Under the pieces are notes generated by a model. The model ran no database searches and had not been told where the DNA came from. It saw nothing but the letters and a program-made list of their open reading frames with translations. The translations under genes and the position numbers were made by a program. From IMG/VR virus record IMGVR_UViG_3300021409_000094, positions 1 to 26,495 of that record: DNA of 26,495 nt; one strand, 5' to 3'. Positions 1-6,882 of the stretch are shown here, in pieces (positions within the stretch are counted from its first letter, which is position 1; every line of letters starts with the position of its first letter). The stretch comes from a virus.

Positions 1-1095
1 TTACTTTCCCCCCTCACTCCTTTCGTTGATGTCGTCAAACAGGCTGATGGCGCTCTCCGCCAGTAGCTTCTGATTTGCCGCCTTCGTGTATCGCGACACC
101 TCTTTCGATGTCGTATGACCGGTCACCGACATGATCTGTTTCTCGGTGGCGCCTCTTTCAGCCAGCCTGGCTGATGCGGATTTGCGCAGGCCATGCGCGC
201 TGCAGTGTGGAAGGCCCGCAGCATTGCACTGCTTGCGAAACCAATTTCCAAACCCGGCGGCGGTGAAGCCTTTGTTAAATTCGGTCACAAGGAACGTGAG
301 ATCGCCAACAGGCGATGCATCAATGATCTTCTGCAACTTCGTATGAACCGGGATCTCTAGCGTGATCGGCTTCTTCTTCCGGCCTTTAAACTGGGTGAAT
401 TTGAGGCTGCCGTTGCTGAGATGCTGCCGGCCGAACAGAATGATGTCGCTTCGACGCTGACCAGTGTAGAGCATCAGCGCCAACGCTAGCCGAGGCTTCG
501 TCCCGACCTCGTGCTTCTCCTCGAACTTCGCAATCTCGTCTTCCGTCCAGGAATGATAGCCGTCGCCTTGCTGAGCGAAGAAGGACACGTCCCTCGCTGG
601 GTTTGTAAGCATCAGCTCGACGTCGCTTTTGCAGGCCCATGCAAATATAGCGCGGAGCGCTTTGATTCTGCTGTTGGCCGCTTCCGGCTTCTCTGCCTTG
701 CGGTCTCTCAAAACTCGGACGGCTTTCGCAGTGATGGCGGCGATCGGCATGTCTTCGAAAAGGCGCGCACTGTCCTTCTTTAGGGGTTCGGCCCACATGT
801 GCTCGATGATCAGTTTACGGACATGCCGGGTCCGCTGGTCCAGGCGCTTGTATTCAGCCGACTGAAAGTATTGCTCGCAGAGCCAACGAAGGGAGTTTTT
901 CGTTGATAGCTTCGGTCCCCTCGCCTCTTCGACCGCGGTGCCATTCACCGCGATATAATAGGCCTCATTGAACTCGTCGCTACCCGGCACGCCAGGAAGC
1001 CGGATCTTCTTCTGGCCGCGCTTTCGGAAATAGAAGCGCAGGACGCCGTCCGTGCGATCCTCAATCACGTACTTCTTTGCAAACTTCTTCGGCAT
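1..1095 (-). CDS. int: Tyrosine-type site-specific integrase
   Basis: Phage integrase that should catalyse attP/attB recombination in the host cytoplasm. The 364-residue length is normal for the family. Visible catalytic residues are Arg214 in TGQRRSD, a probable beta-hairpin Lys near 237-242, His301 and Arg304 in HGLRK, His327 in TGHTT and the nucleophile Tyr336 in SRYTK. The N-terminal part (about 1-170) is the arm-binding and core-binding region. I chose the ATG at 1095 because its A is shared with the stop of the upstream excisionase-like gene (TGATG), which points to translational coupling. A start 18 bases upstream also exists but lies inside that gene. It is the last gene of the leftward operon. 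The stop is the first triplet of the window, so the attachment site must lie outside. The family call is firm. Confidence 0.96.
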   Translation of the reverse strand: MPKKFAKKYVIEDRTDGVLRFYFRKRGQKKIRLPGVPGSDEFNEAYYIAVNGTAVEEARGPKLSTKNSLRWLCEQYFQSAEYKRLDQRTRHVRKLIIEHMWAEPLKKDSARLFEDMPIAAITAKAVRVLRDRKAEKPEAANSRIKALRAIFAWACKSDVELMLTNPARDVSFFAQQGDGYHSWTEDEIAKFEEKHEVGTKPRLALALMLYTGQRRSDIILFGRQHLSNGSLKFTQFKGRKKKPITLEIPVHTKLQKIIDASPVGDLTFLVTEFNKGFTAAGFGNWFRKQCNAAGLPHCSAHGLRKSASARLAERGATEKQIMSVTGHTTSKEVSRYTKAANQKLLAESAISLFDDINERSEGGK

Positions 1096-1343
1096 CACAC
1101 TTCCACGGACCAATCGTCTGCGTCGTCAGGATCTCCACCGGGCAGACGCGTGAACGCCCGGTCAAGTGCCACACGGTCCCAGATCGTCCGGGCGTTGGCC
1201 TTCTTTGGTTTCGGCATTCTGCCATCGCCAACCATTTCGTCAAATAGGCTGGAAGATACGCCGATGTACGCCGCAGCCTGGTCACGTGCCAAACCGCGTG
1301 GCGGGAGGGAGATCGGTAGAACTTCTGCGCGCTGTGCTCTCAT
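1095..1343 (-). CDS. Small HTH protein, probable excisionase
   Basis: An 82-residue protein with an AlpA/Xis-like winged-helix look. The segment around residues 17-45 (RGLARDQAAAYIGVSSSLFD) is a typical helix-turn-helix opening, followed by DGRMPKPKKAN, a basic wing, and WDRVALDRAF. Proteins of this layout directly upstream of a tyrosine integrase usually act as recombination directionality factors or as regulators of integrase expression. Its stop overlaps the integrase ATG by one base, so the two are made together. The promoter-proximal neighbour is the DUF5131 gene, 36 bases away. The DNA-binding fold is visible. The excisionase role is inferred from position. Confidence 0.8.
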   Translation of the reverse strand: MRAQRAEVLPISLPPRGLARDQAAAYIGVSSSLFDEMVGDGRMPKPKKANARTIWDRVALDRAFTRLPGGDPDDADDWSVEV

Positions 1344-1379
1344 CTGTCCCAGTCCCTTCTCGTTTGGGGCGATGTGTTC

Positions 1380-2363
1380 TTAGGCTGCGACATCACACAC
1401 CTCCGGGAAAGCATCATGGGTGACGCCGTCGAGCATGCGGCCGGTCAGCTTCTTGCCGATCCGGTAAACGTCGGGTTCGTCCTCCCATCCATCTTCGGGA
1501 TCGCGCATGTTGGTGCTGCCGACATGCCATTCGTCGTTGAAGAAATGTGCGGAAGGCCGGCGGCCGCGAACGGTATGAGGCACGTTCTCTCCCGGTGTCC
1601 ACTCTCCCCACTGCTTGAGATGGAACGGGACGCTGGCCGCTGCGCAATCGTCGCGCAAATCTCGGAACCAGTCGGGATGGGTCGGCCTTGACTTATGCTC
1701 TCCCTGATCGGTTTCGCCTCCAACAATGACCCATTCCAGCCGGCGAAGGGTTTCCATTCCCGGCGAAAAGTGTCCGCGCTTCTGGATGCCTGCCGCGATG
1801 TCGAGGCGGTGCGGCGATATCGCCCAACGGAGATCGATTGGCCCTAGCAGGGGTTCGAGTGACGCGAACGAGAACGCGGGCCGCAATGCTGCCGCCGCTA
1901 TCAACAGATGCGGTAGGTTGGTATCTGCCCGCTTCTGATCTTCAATCGTCGTGCCGATCGCGGCGTTCGCTGGCAGGCCTCCTGCAGCTTCCGCGAGCTT
2001 GATGATGTTCTGCGGCCGCTTTGTCAGGAGGAGATAGACAAGGCGAGGCGTCTTGCGCATCACGTCGAAGGCTTCTGCTCGCCACTGCGGATCAACCTGA
2101 TTATCAAAGATGTCTGCGAGGCTGGCGCAGAATACAAACGGGCGGTCGCCATCCTTTTCGGCCTGGCGCTGCCAGCGGATCGGATCGTTCCATGTATGAG
2201 CGCCAGTGCGGACGCGCGGCGCGTTGCCCCACTGCACCTTGCCATAGCGCTTGTCCATGAGGGCTTCGGCATAGCAGCCGTCGCATGCCGGACTGATCTT
2301 GGTGCAGCCCATCCATGGGTTCCAGGTGTGCCGTGTCCATGAAATTGCGGAATTCTCAGCCAT
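1380..2363 (-). CDS. Phage Gp37/Gp68 family protein (DUF5131)
   Basis: A 327-residue protein recognised as the phage Gp37/Gp68 (DUF5131) family. The diagnostic start is SAISWTRHTWNPWMGCTKIS, followed by a cysteine motif C20-x6-C27-x2-C30 (GCTKISPACDGCYAE). Later family-typical segments are FVFCASLADIFD, YLLLTKRPQN and EWVIVGGETDQGEHKSRP. The Cys cluster at the N terminus is reminiscent of a radical-SAM iron-sulfur site, but the family's biochemical role is not established to my knowledge. The ATG at 2363 was chosen over one 57 bases upstream because it follows a GAGGG ribosome site and lies 11 bases after the previous stop. It sits between early unknowns and xis/int. The family call is strong and the function is unknown. 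Confidence 0.9.
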   Translation of the reverse strand: MAENSAISWTRHTWNPWMGCTKISPACDGCYAEALMDKRYGKVQWGNAPRVRTGAHTWNDPIRWQRQAEKDGDRPFVFCASLADIFDNQVDPQWRAEAFDVMRKTPRLVYLLLTKRPQNIIKLAEAAGGLPANAAIGTTIEDQKRADTNLPHLLIAAAALRPAFSFASLEPLLGPIDLRWAISPHRLDIAAGIQKRGHFSPGMETLRRLEWVIVGGETDQGEHKSRPTHPDWFRDLRDDCAAASVPFHLKQWGEWTPGENVPHTVRGRRPSAHFFNDEWHVGSTNMRDPEDGWEDEPDVYRIGKKLTGRMLDGVTHDAFPEVCDVAA

Positions 2364-2374
2364 GATATTGACCC

Positions 2375-3454
2375 TCAGAAACTGTTGTCGGGAACGTCCG
2401 GCTCGCCGCAATGAGAGCACGGCAGGACGTAGGTCGGCTTGGTGCAGAATGGGCAGGTTGCAGGCGTGCGCTGGATGCCGTCTCGGATCGCCCGTAGTTC
2501 ATCGTCGCTCGGGACGCGGTTCAGAGACAGGAACACGACGCGATCGTTTTCGGGATCGCGGCCGACGCCCTGGGCGCGGAGGTGACCACCCACCAAATGA
2601 TCCTGCGGCGCTGGGGACGAAGCAGGGCGTGCTCGCACTTCGTCCACCAGCGTCCCTAGACCATCTACGTCCATAAACCCGATCGGTTTCGTTTCGGGTG
2701 ATGGGGCTTCGCGGTCCAACTTGTCAAGCATCAAGCGCAACCGCTTCACGCTGGTGTTTGTCGCGTGAATGACCGCTATATCGCGGCTCCCGACAAGCGA
2801 GCGGTCAAGGTCGTTGATCAGCGACCAAGCCGCTTTCCGCAAGTCTACATGATCCTGGGGCTGAGGTCTCGGAAGCGTTAACTGATCGTTAACCGAAGCG
2901 GCGCATGAGGTACGTGCTTCAAGTTGTGAGAGACGAAAAGTAGTCGGTAGGCTCGCCTCGTCCTTTGATCGCGAGCCTGCCGGTTTATCGCCCGATTTTG
3001 CCATTGCGAACAGCGGCTCGATCTCCAGCTGGTCGCCAAGATGGCGCATGCACTCCCGCACACCGTCCATGTCGCCAGCGTTGCTGACGTTCCATTCGGA
3101 TGAGCCCGCCAGCCGATGGCGATAGGCAACCGGGTCCCCATTCTGCCGTGGCAGTATTGCAGCGCTTAGAACGCTTCCGGAAAAAGCGCCGCTACTGAAG
3201 TCCCCAAAAGCAGGGCGAGCAGGATCGCCATAAACCCAATCGTGCCCGTCTTGTCCCCCATGTCGTAGCTGCCAAACAACAGGTGTCGAGTGATCATTCC
3301 CGCACACGCAACTACCATCACGAGAACAAGCAAGGCTATCTTTTGGCCTATCGTCATTTTGGTCCCCAAGCCGAGAGTTTCTACCATGACTCGGTGATGT
3401 TAACGAATGACCCATCAGACGCGTCTCGGGCGATGGGGTCTTGTTGTCGGTCAT
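2375..3454 (-). CDS. Hypothetical early protein with C-terminal zinc ribbon; start uncertain
   Basis: The open frame is 359 residues and begins with an ATGA overlap on the upstream HNH gene. Two parts look like real protein. Residues about 109-155 (VAYRHRLAGSSEW through EIEPLFA) resemble short phage early proteins. The C-terminal half ends in a zinc-ribbon-like pair of CxxC motifs (CPFC and CSHC). Residues about 33-100 look less protein-like and overlap, in another frame, a convincing small membrane protein (3166-3357). No ATG, GTG or TTG was seen in this frame between the GTG at 3307 and the ATG at 3070. The true start may therefore be 3454 or 3070, or the downstream part may be reached by frameshift. 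A 17-base imperfect direct repeat (2690-2706 and 3422-3438) gives the same PSPET reading twice and hints that the ORF is composite. Function unknown. Confidence 0.5.
   Translation of the reverse strand: MTDNKTPSPETRLMGHSLTSPSHGRNSRLGDQNDDRPKDSLACSRDGSCVCGNDHSTPVVWQLRHGGQDGHDWVYGDPARPAFGDFSSGAFSGSVLSAAILPRQNGDPVAYRHRLAGSSEWNVSNAGDMDGVRECMRHLGDQLEIEPLFAMAKSGDKPAGSRSKDEASLPTTFRLSQLEARTSCAASVNDQLTLPRPQPQDHVDLRKAAWSLINDLDRSLVGSRDIAVIHATNTSVKRLRLMLDKLDREAPSPETKPIGFMDVDGLGTLVDEVRARPASSPAPQDHLVGGHLRAQGVGRDPENDRVVFLSLNRVPSDDELRAIRDGIQRTPATCPFCTKPTYVLPCSHCGEPDVPDNSF
3166..3357 (-). CDS. Small two-TM membrane protein (nested)
   Basis: A 63-residue ORF with two clear hydrophobic segments. The first is about residues 7-21 (IALLVLVMVVACAGM) and the second about 42-58 (GFMAILLALLLGTSVAAL), joined by a polar loop. 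The ATG at 3357 has a good ribosome site (GGGGA, five bases before the start). An in-frame ATG 30 bases upstream lacks one as good. The gene lies wholly inside the longer 2375-3454 frame, so at least one of the two readings is not translated through this stretch, or the genes really overlap. Small inner-membrane proteins in early phage operons are often superinfection-exclusion or host-takeover factors, but nothing here proves that. Confidence 0.5.
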   Translation of the reverse strand: MTIGQKIALLVLVMVVACAGMITRHLLFGSYDMGDKTGTIGFMAILLALLLGTSVAALFPEAF

Positions 3455-4104
3455 GCTGATTTCCTCCTGCGCACCTGCGTCACCGCATGTTTGAGCTTCG
3501 CGACGGCCATCATGGTCGGTTTGATTTCGGGTGAGGCCTGGTCGTAGTTCATGCCAAAGCGGCCCGTCAGCCGTGGCAAAACTTCACGGGGGATCAACTC
3601 CCAGTTCGACGGGTCGCAGTTCGTCCTGTCTTCGCCGGTGCACTTGAGGACAAAGCCGTCCGGTATCGGGCCGTGCGCCTTTTCCCAAAGCCAGCGATGC
3701 TTGTGAACGGGCCTGGTCGCAGCGCCGGTCCACGGGTTCACCTCATCAACGATGATGATGACGTAACCGTCTTTGCTGTCGATCCGCTCGTGTCCGGCAC
3801 CCCTGAAGGTGTGTGGGACCTGTCCGTGTCGGAACTGGGTGCGCTGCGCGTTCGGGTGGCGACCGCCCTTGCCGGGTTCGCACGGCACGCCCTTGTTGAA
3901 CGGGGTGCCGCCTTTGGCGAAATGACCTGTGCGGCCCGTCTTCCAGCCCTTCCTCTTGCGCAACGCATGGAGGTTTCCCGCTGAGACGTCGTGGCGCGAG
4001 AACTGCTGGCAGAAAGCCGCATGGTAATCGGTGATCGGCAAGAGGCGGTTGGCCTCAAGCCATCCCATCTCAGCGGCACTATAATGGATCCGCGTGCCCT
4101 TCAT
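3451..4104 (-). CDS. HNH homing-type endonuclease
   Basis: A 217-residue HNH protein. The N-terminal region (about 8-75) matches the layout common in phage HNH proteins: a small HTH-like part with LHALRKRKGWKTGRTGHFAKG and a TPFNKG turn. The nuclease core is at about 131-175: HKHRWLWEKAHGPIPDGF, then LKCTGEDRTNCDPSNWELI, giving the His-Asn-type metal and active-site layout of the HNH_3 family. It overlaps both neighbours by four bases (ATGA), so it is embedded in the leftward operon and not a free insertion. Likely a DNA-nicking or cutting selfish element or a packaging/recombination helper. The family call is strong and the role is inferred. Confidence 0.88.
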   Translation of the reverse strand: MKGTRIHYSAAEMGWLEANRLLPITDYHAAFCQQFSRHDVSAGNLHALRKRKGWKTGRTGHFAKGGTPFNKGVPCEPGKGGRHPNAQRTQFRHGQVPHTFRGAGHERIDSKDGYVIIIVDEVNPWTGAATRPVHKHRWLWEKAHGPIPDGFVLKCTGEDRTNCDPSNWELIPREVLPRLTGRFGMNYDQASPEIKPTMMAVAKLKHAVTQVRRRKSA

Positions 4105-4379
4105 TTGTCGCTCCCATCAGTGAGCGCCTTGCCTTCGATGGTTTCCGGCGGACGGAAGATCGTAGGCAACATCGGCTTGAACCTGTCGCCGTGGTTGGCA
4201 ACCAGAGTCGCGGCCTTGAGGGAAAGCTCCGAGTTCCTGATCAGCTGCTCGCTAACGGCGACGATCGCGTCCGTGCGCTTCACCTCGTTCTCGATCTGCT
4301 CGGTCGTGAGGCTTTCCTCGCTCAAGCGCTCAAGCTGGGAGAACAGGTGATTATTGAGGTCGATAAGCCTATTCTTCAT
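4101..4379 (-). CDS. Hypothetical early protein, helical
   Basis: A 92-residue protein that I do not recognise. The first 60 residues are polar and predicted helical (SQLERLSEESLTTEQIENEV, then RTDAIVAVSEQLIRNSELSL), which looks like a coiled-coil or helical hairpin. The tail FKPMLPTIFRPPETIEG is proline-rich and may bind a partner. It has ATGA overlaps with the genes on both sides (4376-4379 and 4101-4104), which strongly supports its being translated as part of the operon. No catalytic motif and no membrane segment. Confidence 0.75.
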   Translation of the reverse strand: MKNRLIDLNNHLFSQLERLSEESLTTEQIENEVKRTDAIVAVSEQLIRNSELSLKAATLVANHGDRFKPMLPTIFRPPETIEGKALTDGSDK

Positions 4380-4705
4380 GGACTGTCTCCGTGGCTGGAG
4401 CCGTATCGAAGCCAGGCACCTTGGCCGCTCTCGTCGATCGCATACGGCGTGAATACTTGGCCGTGCGCAGCGGCTTCGGAAGGCAGCGAGTGCTCCGGTG
4501 CGGGTGCAGGCTGCTCCATGACCTCGCTGTAGAGGTAGGTGTCAATCTTGCCGCCCGGGATCTCGTCGCCCGTTTCGAGGTCGACGACAGGCGAACCCTC
4601 TAGGCACTCCGCATGGCAGGAGCCTTCGGTGATGTCGTCGGCGCAAACGTCGTCCGCTTTGAAAGGCACGCCGCAAATTGGGCAGCGATGGATGTCGTCA
4701 GTCAT
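4376..4705 (-). CDS. Hypothetical Cys-rich, zinc-finger-like protein
   Basis: A 109-residue protein whose N terminus carries CPIC (8-11) followed by further cysteines at VCADD and SCHAEC, a probable zinc-binding knuckle. The rest is acidic (VVDLETGDEIPGG) with no known domain. The start at 4705 was chosen because protein-like sequence begins at MTDDIHRCPIC. The upstream extension to 4912 is a shadow of the neighbouring HNH gene. It overlaps that gene by eight bases and the next one by an ATGA. Probably a small nucleic-acid or protein-binding accessory factor. Function not recognised. Confidence 0.75.
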   Translation of the reverse strand: MTDDIHRCPICGVPFKADDVCADDITEGSCHAECLEGSPVVDLETGDEIPGGKIDTYLYSEVMEQPAPAPEHSLPSEAAAHGQVFTPYAIDESGQGAWLRYGSSHGDSP

Positions 4706-5048
4706 GGCTCTGAACCTCTTGGCAGACGAGAGCAGCCCTGCGCGCTTCCCATTGGCGCAAGATGTTTCGTTTGCGGGTGACGAGTTGAAGGTGATCCTGC
4801 TCGGGCCGCACGCAGAGACGGTTTCGGCAGTAGTGGTCGATCTCTTTCTTGCCGGGAATGTAGCCGTGCTCGTTGGTCCACATGACCAGGTGCACGGCGA
4901 CCGTCTGTCCACCTAGAGACATGCGAGGATATCCGGCACCTCGACCTTCCTTGCCTGATGTCGGGCCAGTCCAAGTCCAGCAGCCGGTGCGATCGTCGAT
5001 TTGAACGCGGGCCATGACCTTCTCGCGGATCTCATCTCGCCGGCTCAT
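4698..5048 (-). CDS. HNH endonuclease, small
   Basis: A 116-residue HNH_3-type endonuclease. The core is at about residues 52-90: AVHLVMWTNEHGYIPGKKEI, then DHYCRNRLCVRPEQDHLQLV, with an N-terminal WTWTGPTSGKEGRGAGYPRM that is typical of HNH proteins related to homing enzymes. The Cys pair in YCRNRLC is probably structural. The ATG at 5048 overlaps the upstream stop as ATGA and is preferred to one 15 bases earlier. This is the second HNH gene in the leftward operon. They share the family but differ in length and N-terminal domain. Probably a freestanding homing endonuclease that became part of the operon. Confidence 0.87.
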   Translation of the reverse strand: MSRRDEIREKVMARVQIDDRTGCWTWTGPTSGKEGRGAGYPRMSLGGQTVAVHLVMWTNEHGYIPGKKEIDHYCRNRLCVRPEQDHLQLVTRKRNILRQWEARRAALVCQEVQSHD

Positions 5049-5557
5049 GCTGAATCCTTCCATTCGCGGAAGCGTCCGAGTAGAGCCTCCCAGCGCCTGG
5101 CGGCGGCGGGGTGCGTGTTGAGTTCGGAGCGGGATTCGATTGCCAAGACCTTGCGAACGCCATTCGCGAAGCGCTCACGGTCTTCGGACGGGATGCCGTG
5201 CTTCTGCAGCATGAACCGCTTGAACTGGGTATCCTCGCAGATCCTACCGCATTCCTTCGCCAGGTCCGGGCGTGGCTGCTCCTGGAGCTTCTGCAGCTCG
5301 CGGATCTTCCTGAACGCTTCTGCCAGCATGCGGAGCAGAAACAGAATGTCTGCGTGTGCGTGCAGAAGAAAGTTGCGGTCCTGATAGCCGCACTCTGGCG
5401 TCAGCGTCACAATGGCGACGGCGGGCTGGCTTGGTAGCAAGCGAGCGGTCAGTTGTTCGCCATGACGGGTGCTGTCGATCGCTCGCCAGTCCGTGCTGGC
5501 CTCGCCGTGGCGCGCGCGGATCGTGTCGAGGCGCTCTTTATCCTGGGCGCTTGCCAT
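5045..5557 (-). CDS. Hypothetical early phage protein
   Basis: A 170-residue protein that I cannot assign to a function. The central part (CGYQDRNFLLHAHADILFLL, then RMLAEAFRKIRELQKLQEQP) is a likely amphipathic helix followed by a charged coiled-coil segment. The C terminus (HPAAARRWEALLGRFREWKD) is basic and helical. There is no signal peptide and no recognisable catalytic motif. Its ATG shares a base with the upstream stop (TGATG) and its own stop overlaps the next ATG, so it is clearly a member of the leftward operon. Confidence 0.75.
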   Translation of the reverse strand: MASAQDKERLDTIRARHGEASTDWRAIDSTRHGEQLTARLLPSQPAVAIVTLTPECGYQDRNFLLHAHADILFLLRMLAEAFRKIRELQKLQEQPRPDLAKECGRICEDTQFKRFMLQKHGIPSEDRERFANGVRKVLAIESRSELNTHPAAARRWEALLGRFREWKDSA

Positions 5558-5805
5558 CAGCTCGAACTCCGGCCGGACGGTTCGAAATCGAAGCCTGCAA
5601 GATCGTTGACCGCCGTTGCGACCAAGGCGGCAATCATTTGCACCTTCTGGTCGTCGCGAATGCCGTTGCTGTCGACGGTCAGCACGTCGGCGCCATCGTC
5701 GTCGAGGATCACTCCGATGTCCTCGTCGGAGAGGCGCAAGGGAAGCTTGACACCCTGATCCGCAAAAGCGGCGCGGACTGCATTGGCTGCTGGAAGATCC
5801 TGCAT
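5557..5805 (-). CDS. Hypothetical small acidic early protein
   Basis: An 82-residue protein of unknown role. It is acidic in the middle (LSDEDIGVILDDDGADVLTV) and has a predicted helical stretch (KVQMIAALVATAVNDLAGFD). I took the ATG at 5805, two bases after the upstream stop. The longer frame to 5874 is out of keeping with the tight packing and overlaps the 96-aa gene. Small acidic phage proteins are sometimes inhibitors or DNA mimics, but no specific evidence supports that here. Confidence 0.7.
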   Translation of the reverse strand: MQDLPAANAVRAAFADQGVKLPLRLSDEDIGVILDDDGADVLTVDSNGIRDDQKVQMIAALVATAVNDLAGFDFEPSGRSSS

Positions 5806-5807
5806 GC

Positions 5808-6098
5808 TCAGACCTCCCGCTGCGCCAGGCGCGATAGCAGAAGGTCGCGTAGCGGTCGGTCTGCCTGAAGGCATCCGCTAAGGGTCAGCGCGTGGAAAAG
5901 GGCGGCTTCAAGCGACCGCGTCCCTTCGACGATAGATGCCTCGTCGGTCGCGCGGCCGGACAGCATTCCGAACCTGCCTGCGGCATCGTTCAGATTGACG
6001 GCGACTGCGCCAAGCTCGCGCTGGAAGAAGGTGGCCGGACGGGTCTCGACGGCGCGCGGTGCGGGGCGGACTGGCAGGCGTAGGATGGTCGCGCTCAT
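5808..6098 (-). CDS. Hypothetical early protein
   Basis: A 96-residue protein, not recognised. The N terminus is basic and proline-rich (RLPVRPAPRAVETRP) and the remainder is predicted helical (RSLEAALFHALTLSGCLQ, then LRDLLLSRLAQREV). It overlaps the upstream membrane-protein gene by an ATGA and is followed two bases later by the next start. Nothing in the sequence indicates an enzymatic function. Confidence 0.72.
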   Translation of the reverse strand: MSATILRLPVRPAPRAVETRPATFFQRELGAVAVNLNDAAGRFGMLSGRATDEASIVEGTRSLEAALFHALTLSGCLQADRPLRDLLLSRLAQREV

Positions 6099-6508
6099 AC
6101 CGCCTCCTGCGCATAACGTGTTTCAAACTCCACGACGCGCTGGCCGGCAAGTGCAGCAGCGGCGCACATGCCGATGATCGAGATCACGACTGCGAAAGCG
6201 ATGGTTAAACGCGTTGGAAGGTATTCGAGGCGGGCGCGTCCCGATCCGGTAATCGCGATCGTTGAAGGACGAACACCCGGATCATCGACGATGAAGGGCA
6301 CGTTGCGGCGTTCGGCAGTGTGGCGGCGGACCATCTCCGCCTCCACTTCCAGCCGCATCTCGATCGTGATTTCAGCCGAAATGCCCCAACGTTCGTCGCT
6401 GGCGATTTCGGCTGTCCAGAACGCGAGTTCTTGGTCCAGCTGCGGCATCGTCATCTGTGACAATGGCAGTGTGGTGGACATGTGCTGAGAAGTTTTGACG
6501 GCTGACAT
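6095..6508 (-). CDS. Single-TM early membrane protein
   Basis: A 137-residue protein. Residues about 1-95 are hydrophilic, with a helical part (QLDQELAFWTAEIASDERWG and then IEMRLEVEAEMVRRH). Near the C terminus there is one transmembrane segment, RLTIAFAVVISIIGMCAAAA, followed by a short polar tail. It is therefore probably tail-anchored in the inner membrane with the bulk in the cytoplasm. The ATG at 6508 has a perfect GGAGG five bases upstream. That ribosome site directly abuts a long inverted repeat (6519-6584). Role unknown. Exclusion or membrane recruitment are possibilities. Confidence 0.78.
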   Translation of the reverse strand: MSAVKTSQHMSTTLPLSQMTMPQLDQELAFWTAEIASDERWGISAEITIEMRLEVEAEMVRRHTAERRNVPFIVDDPGVRPSTIAITGSGRARLEYLPTRLTIAFAVVISIIGMCAAAALAGQRVVEFETRYAQEAV

Positions 6509-6518
6509 ACTGGCCTCC

Positions 6519-6584
6519 GATCCGTTTCGGATGCCGTCTGCGCGGCTCACGCCGGGGGTACGCAGACGGGCACCGAAGCGGATC
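6519..6584 (-). repeat. 24-bp imperfect inverted repeat between early genes
   Basis: The arms at 6519-6542 and 6561-6584 match at 20 of 24 positions with an 18-base spacer. The repeat fills the space between the 64-aa gene (its outer arm overlaps that stop codon) and the GGAGG ribosome site of the membrane-protein gene. In the leftward transcript it can fold into a long hairpin that ends exactly at the ribosome site. The 6519-6542 arm also contains a smaller perfect hairpin, ATCCG-TTT-CGGAT. No U-tract follows, so a simple intrinsic terminator is unlikely. An attenuator, processing site or translation control element is possible. Confidence 0.6.
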
Positions 6585-6777
6585 AGGCGGCAACGCGCTC
6601 GTTACAAAGACGAGCGTAAGCATCGGCGGCTTTCACAATGTTCGATTCGGAAAGCTGATCGTCGCTGTAGCCGAGCGCTTTGAATTCGGAACGGGTCAGC
6701 GCGGAACCGCGCTCGCGCTGGATCTGTGCCAGTTCGAGCGGAATGTTACGGGCTTTGACGGGGTTGTAGGGCGTCAT
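6583..6777 (-). CDS. Hypothetical first gene of leftward operon
   Basis: A 64-residue protein, the first gene downstream of the leftward promoter. It is mainly helical (IPLELAQIQRERGSALTRSE, then DDQLSESNIVKAADAYARLC) and small enough to be a regulator or antirepressor-like factor, but I do not recognise it. The ATG at 6777 was chosen because GGAG lies seven bases upstream. A start 12 bases earlier would bury that ribosome site. It is preceded by a roughly 100-base leader with three hairpins. Confidence 0.7.
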   Translation of the reverse strand: MTPYNPVKARNIPLELAQIQRERGSALTRSEFKALGYSDDQLSESNIVKAADAYARLCNERVAA

Positions 6778-6785
6778 GCAGATCT

Positions 6786-6875
6786 CCATCCGTTGGATCC
6801 GGGATGGCTGATGCGCAGCATGGGCTAGTGCGCATCAGCTTGCCGGAGGGCAATCCAAACGCATGCCGTTTGGAT
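6786..6875 (-). promoter_or_regulatory. Hairpin-rich 5' leader of the leftward operon
   Basis: Three consecutive inverted repeats lie between the leftward promoter and the first gene. These are a perfect 9-bp stem with a 5-base loop (6853-6861 with 6867-6875), a perfect 11-bp stem with an 11-base loop (6807-6817 with 6829-6839) and a 6-bp stem (6786-6791 with 6802-6807). The first begins about where transcription should start, and the last overlaps the GGAG ribosome site by two bases. The arrangement could be a nut-like antitermination site, an attenuator or an mRNA-stability leader. The inverted repeats are seen directly and the function is inferred. Confidence 0.5.
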
Positions 6876-6882
6876 GGAGAGA

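Noticed and set aside
4706-4912. N-terminal extension of the Cys-rich protein
   Set aside because: It reads as a shadow of the HNH gene (Ser/Thr/Arg-rich), whereas protein-like sequence begins at 4705.
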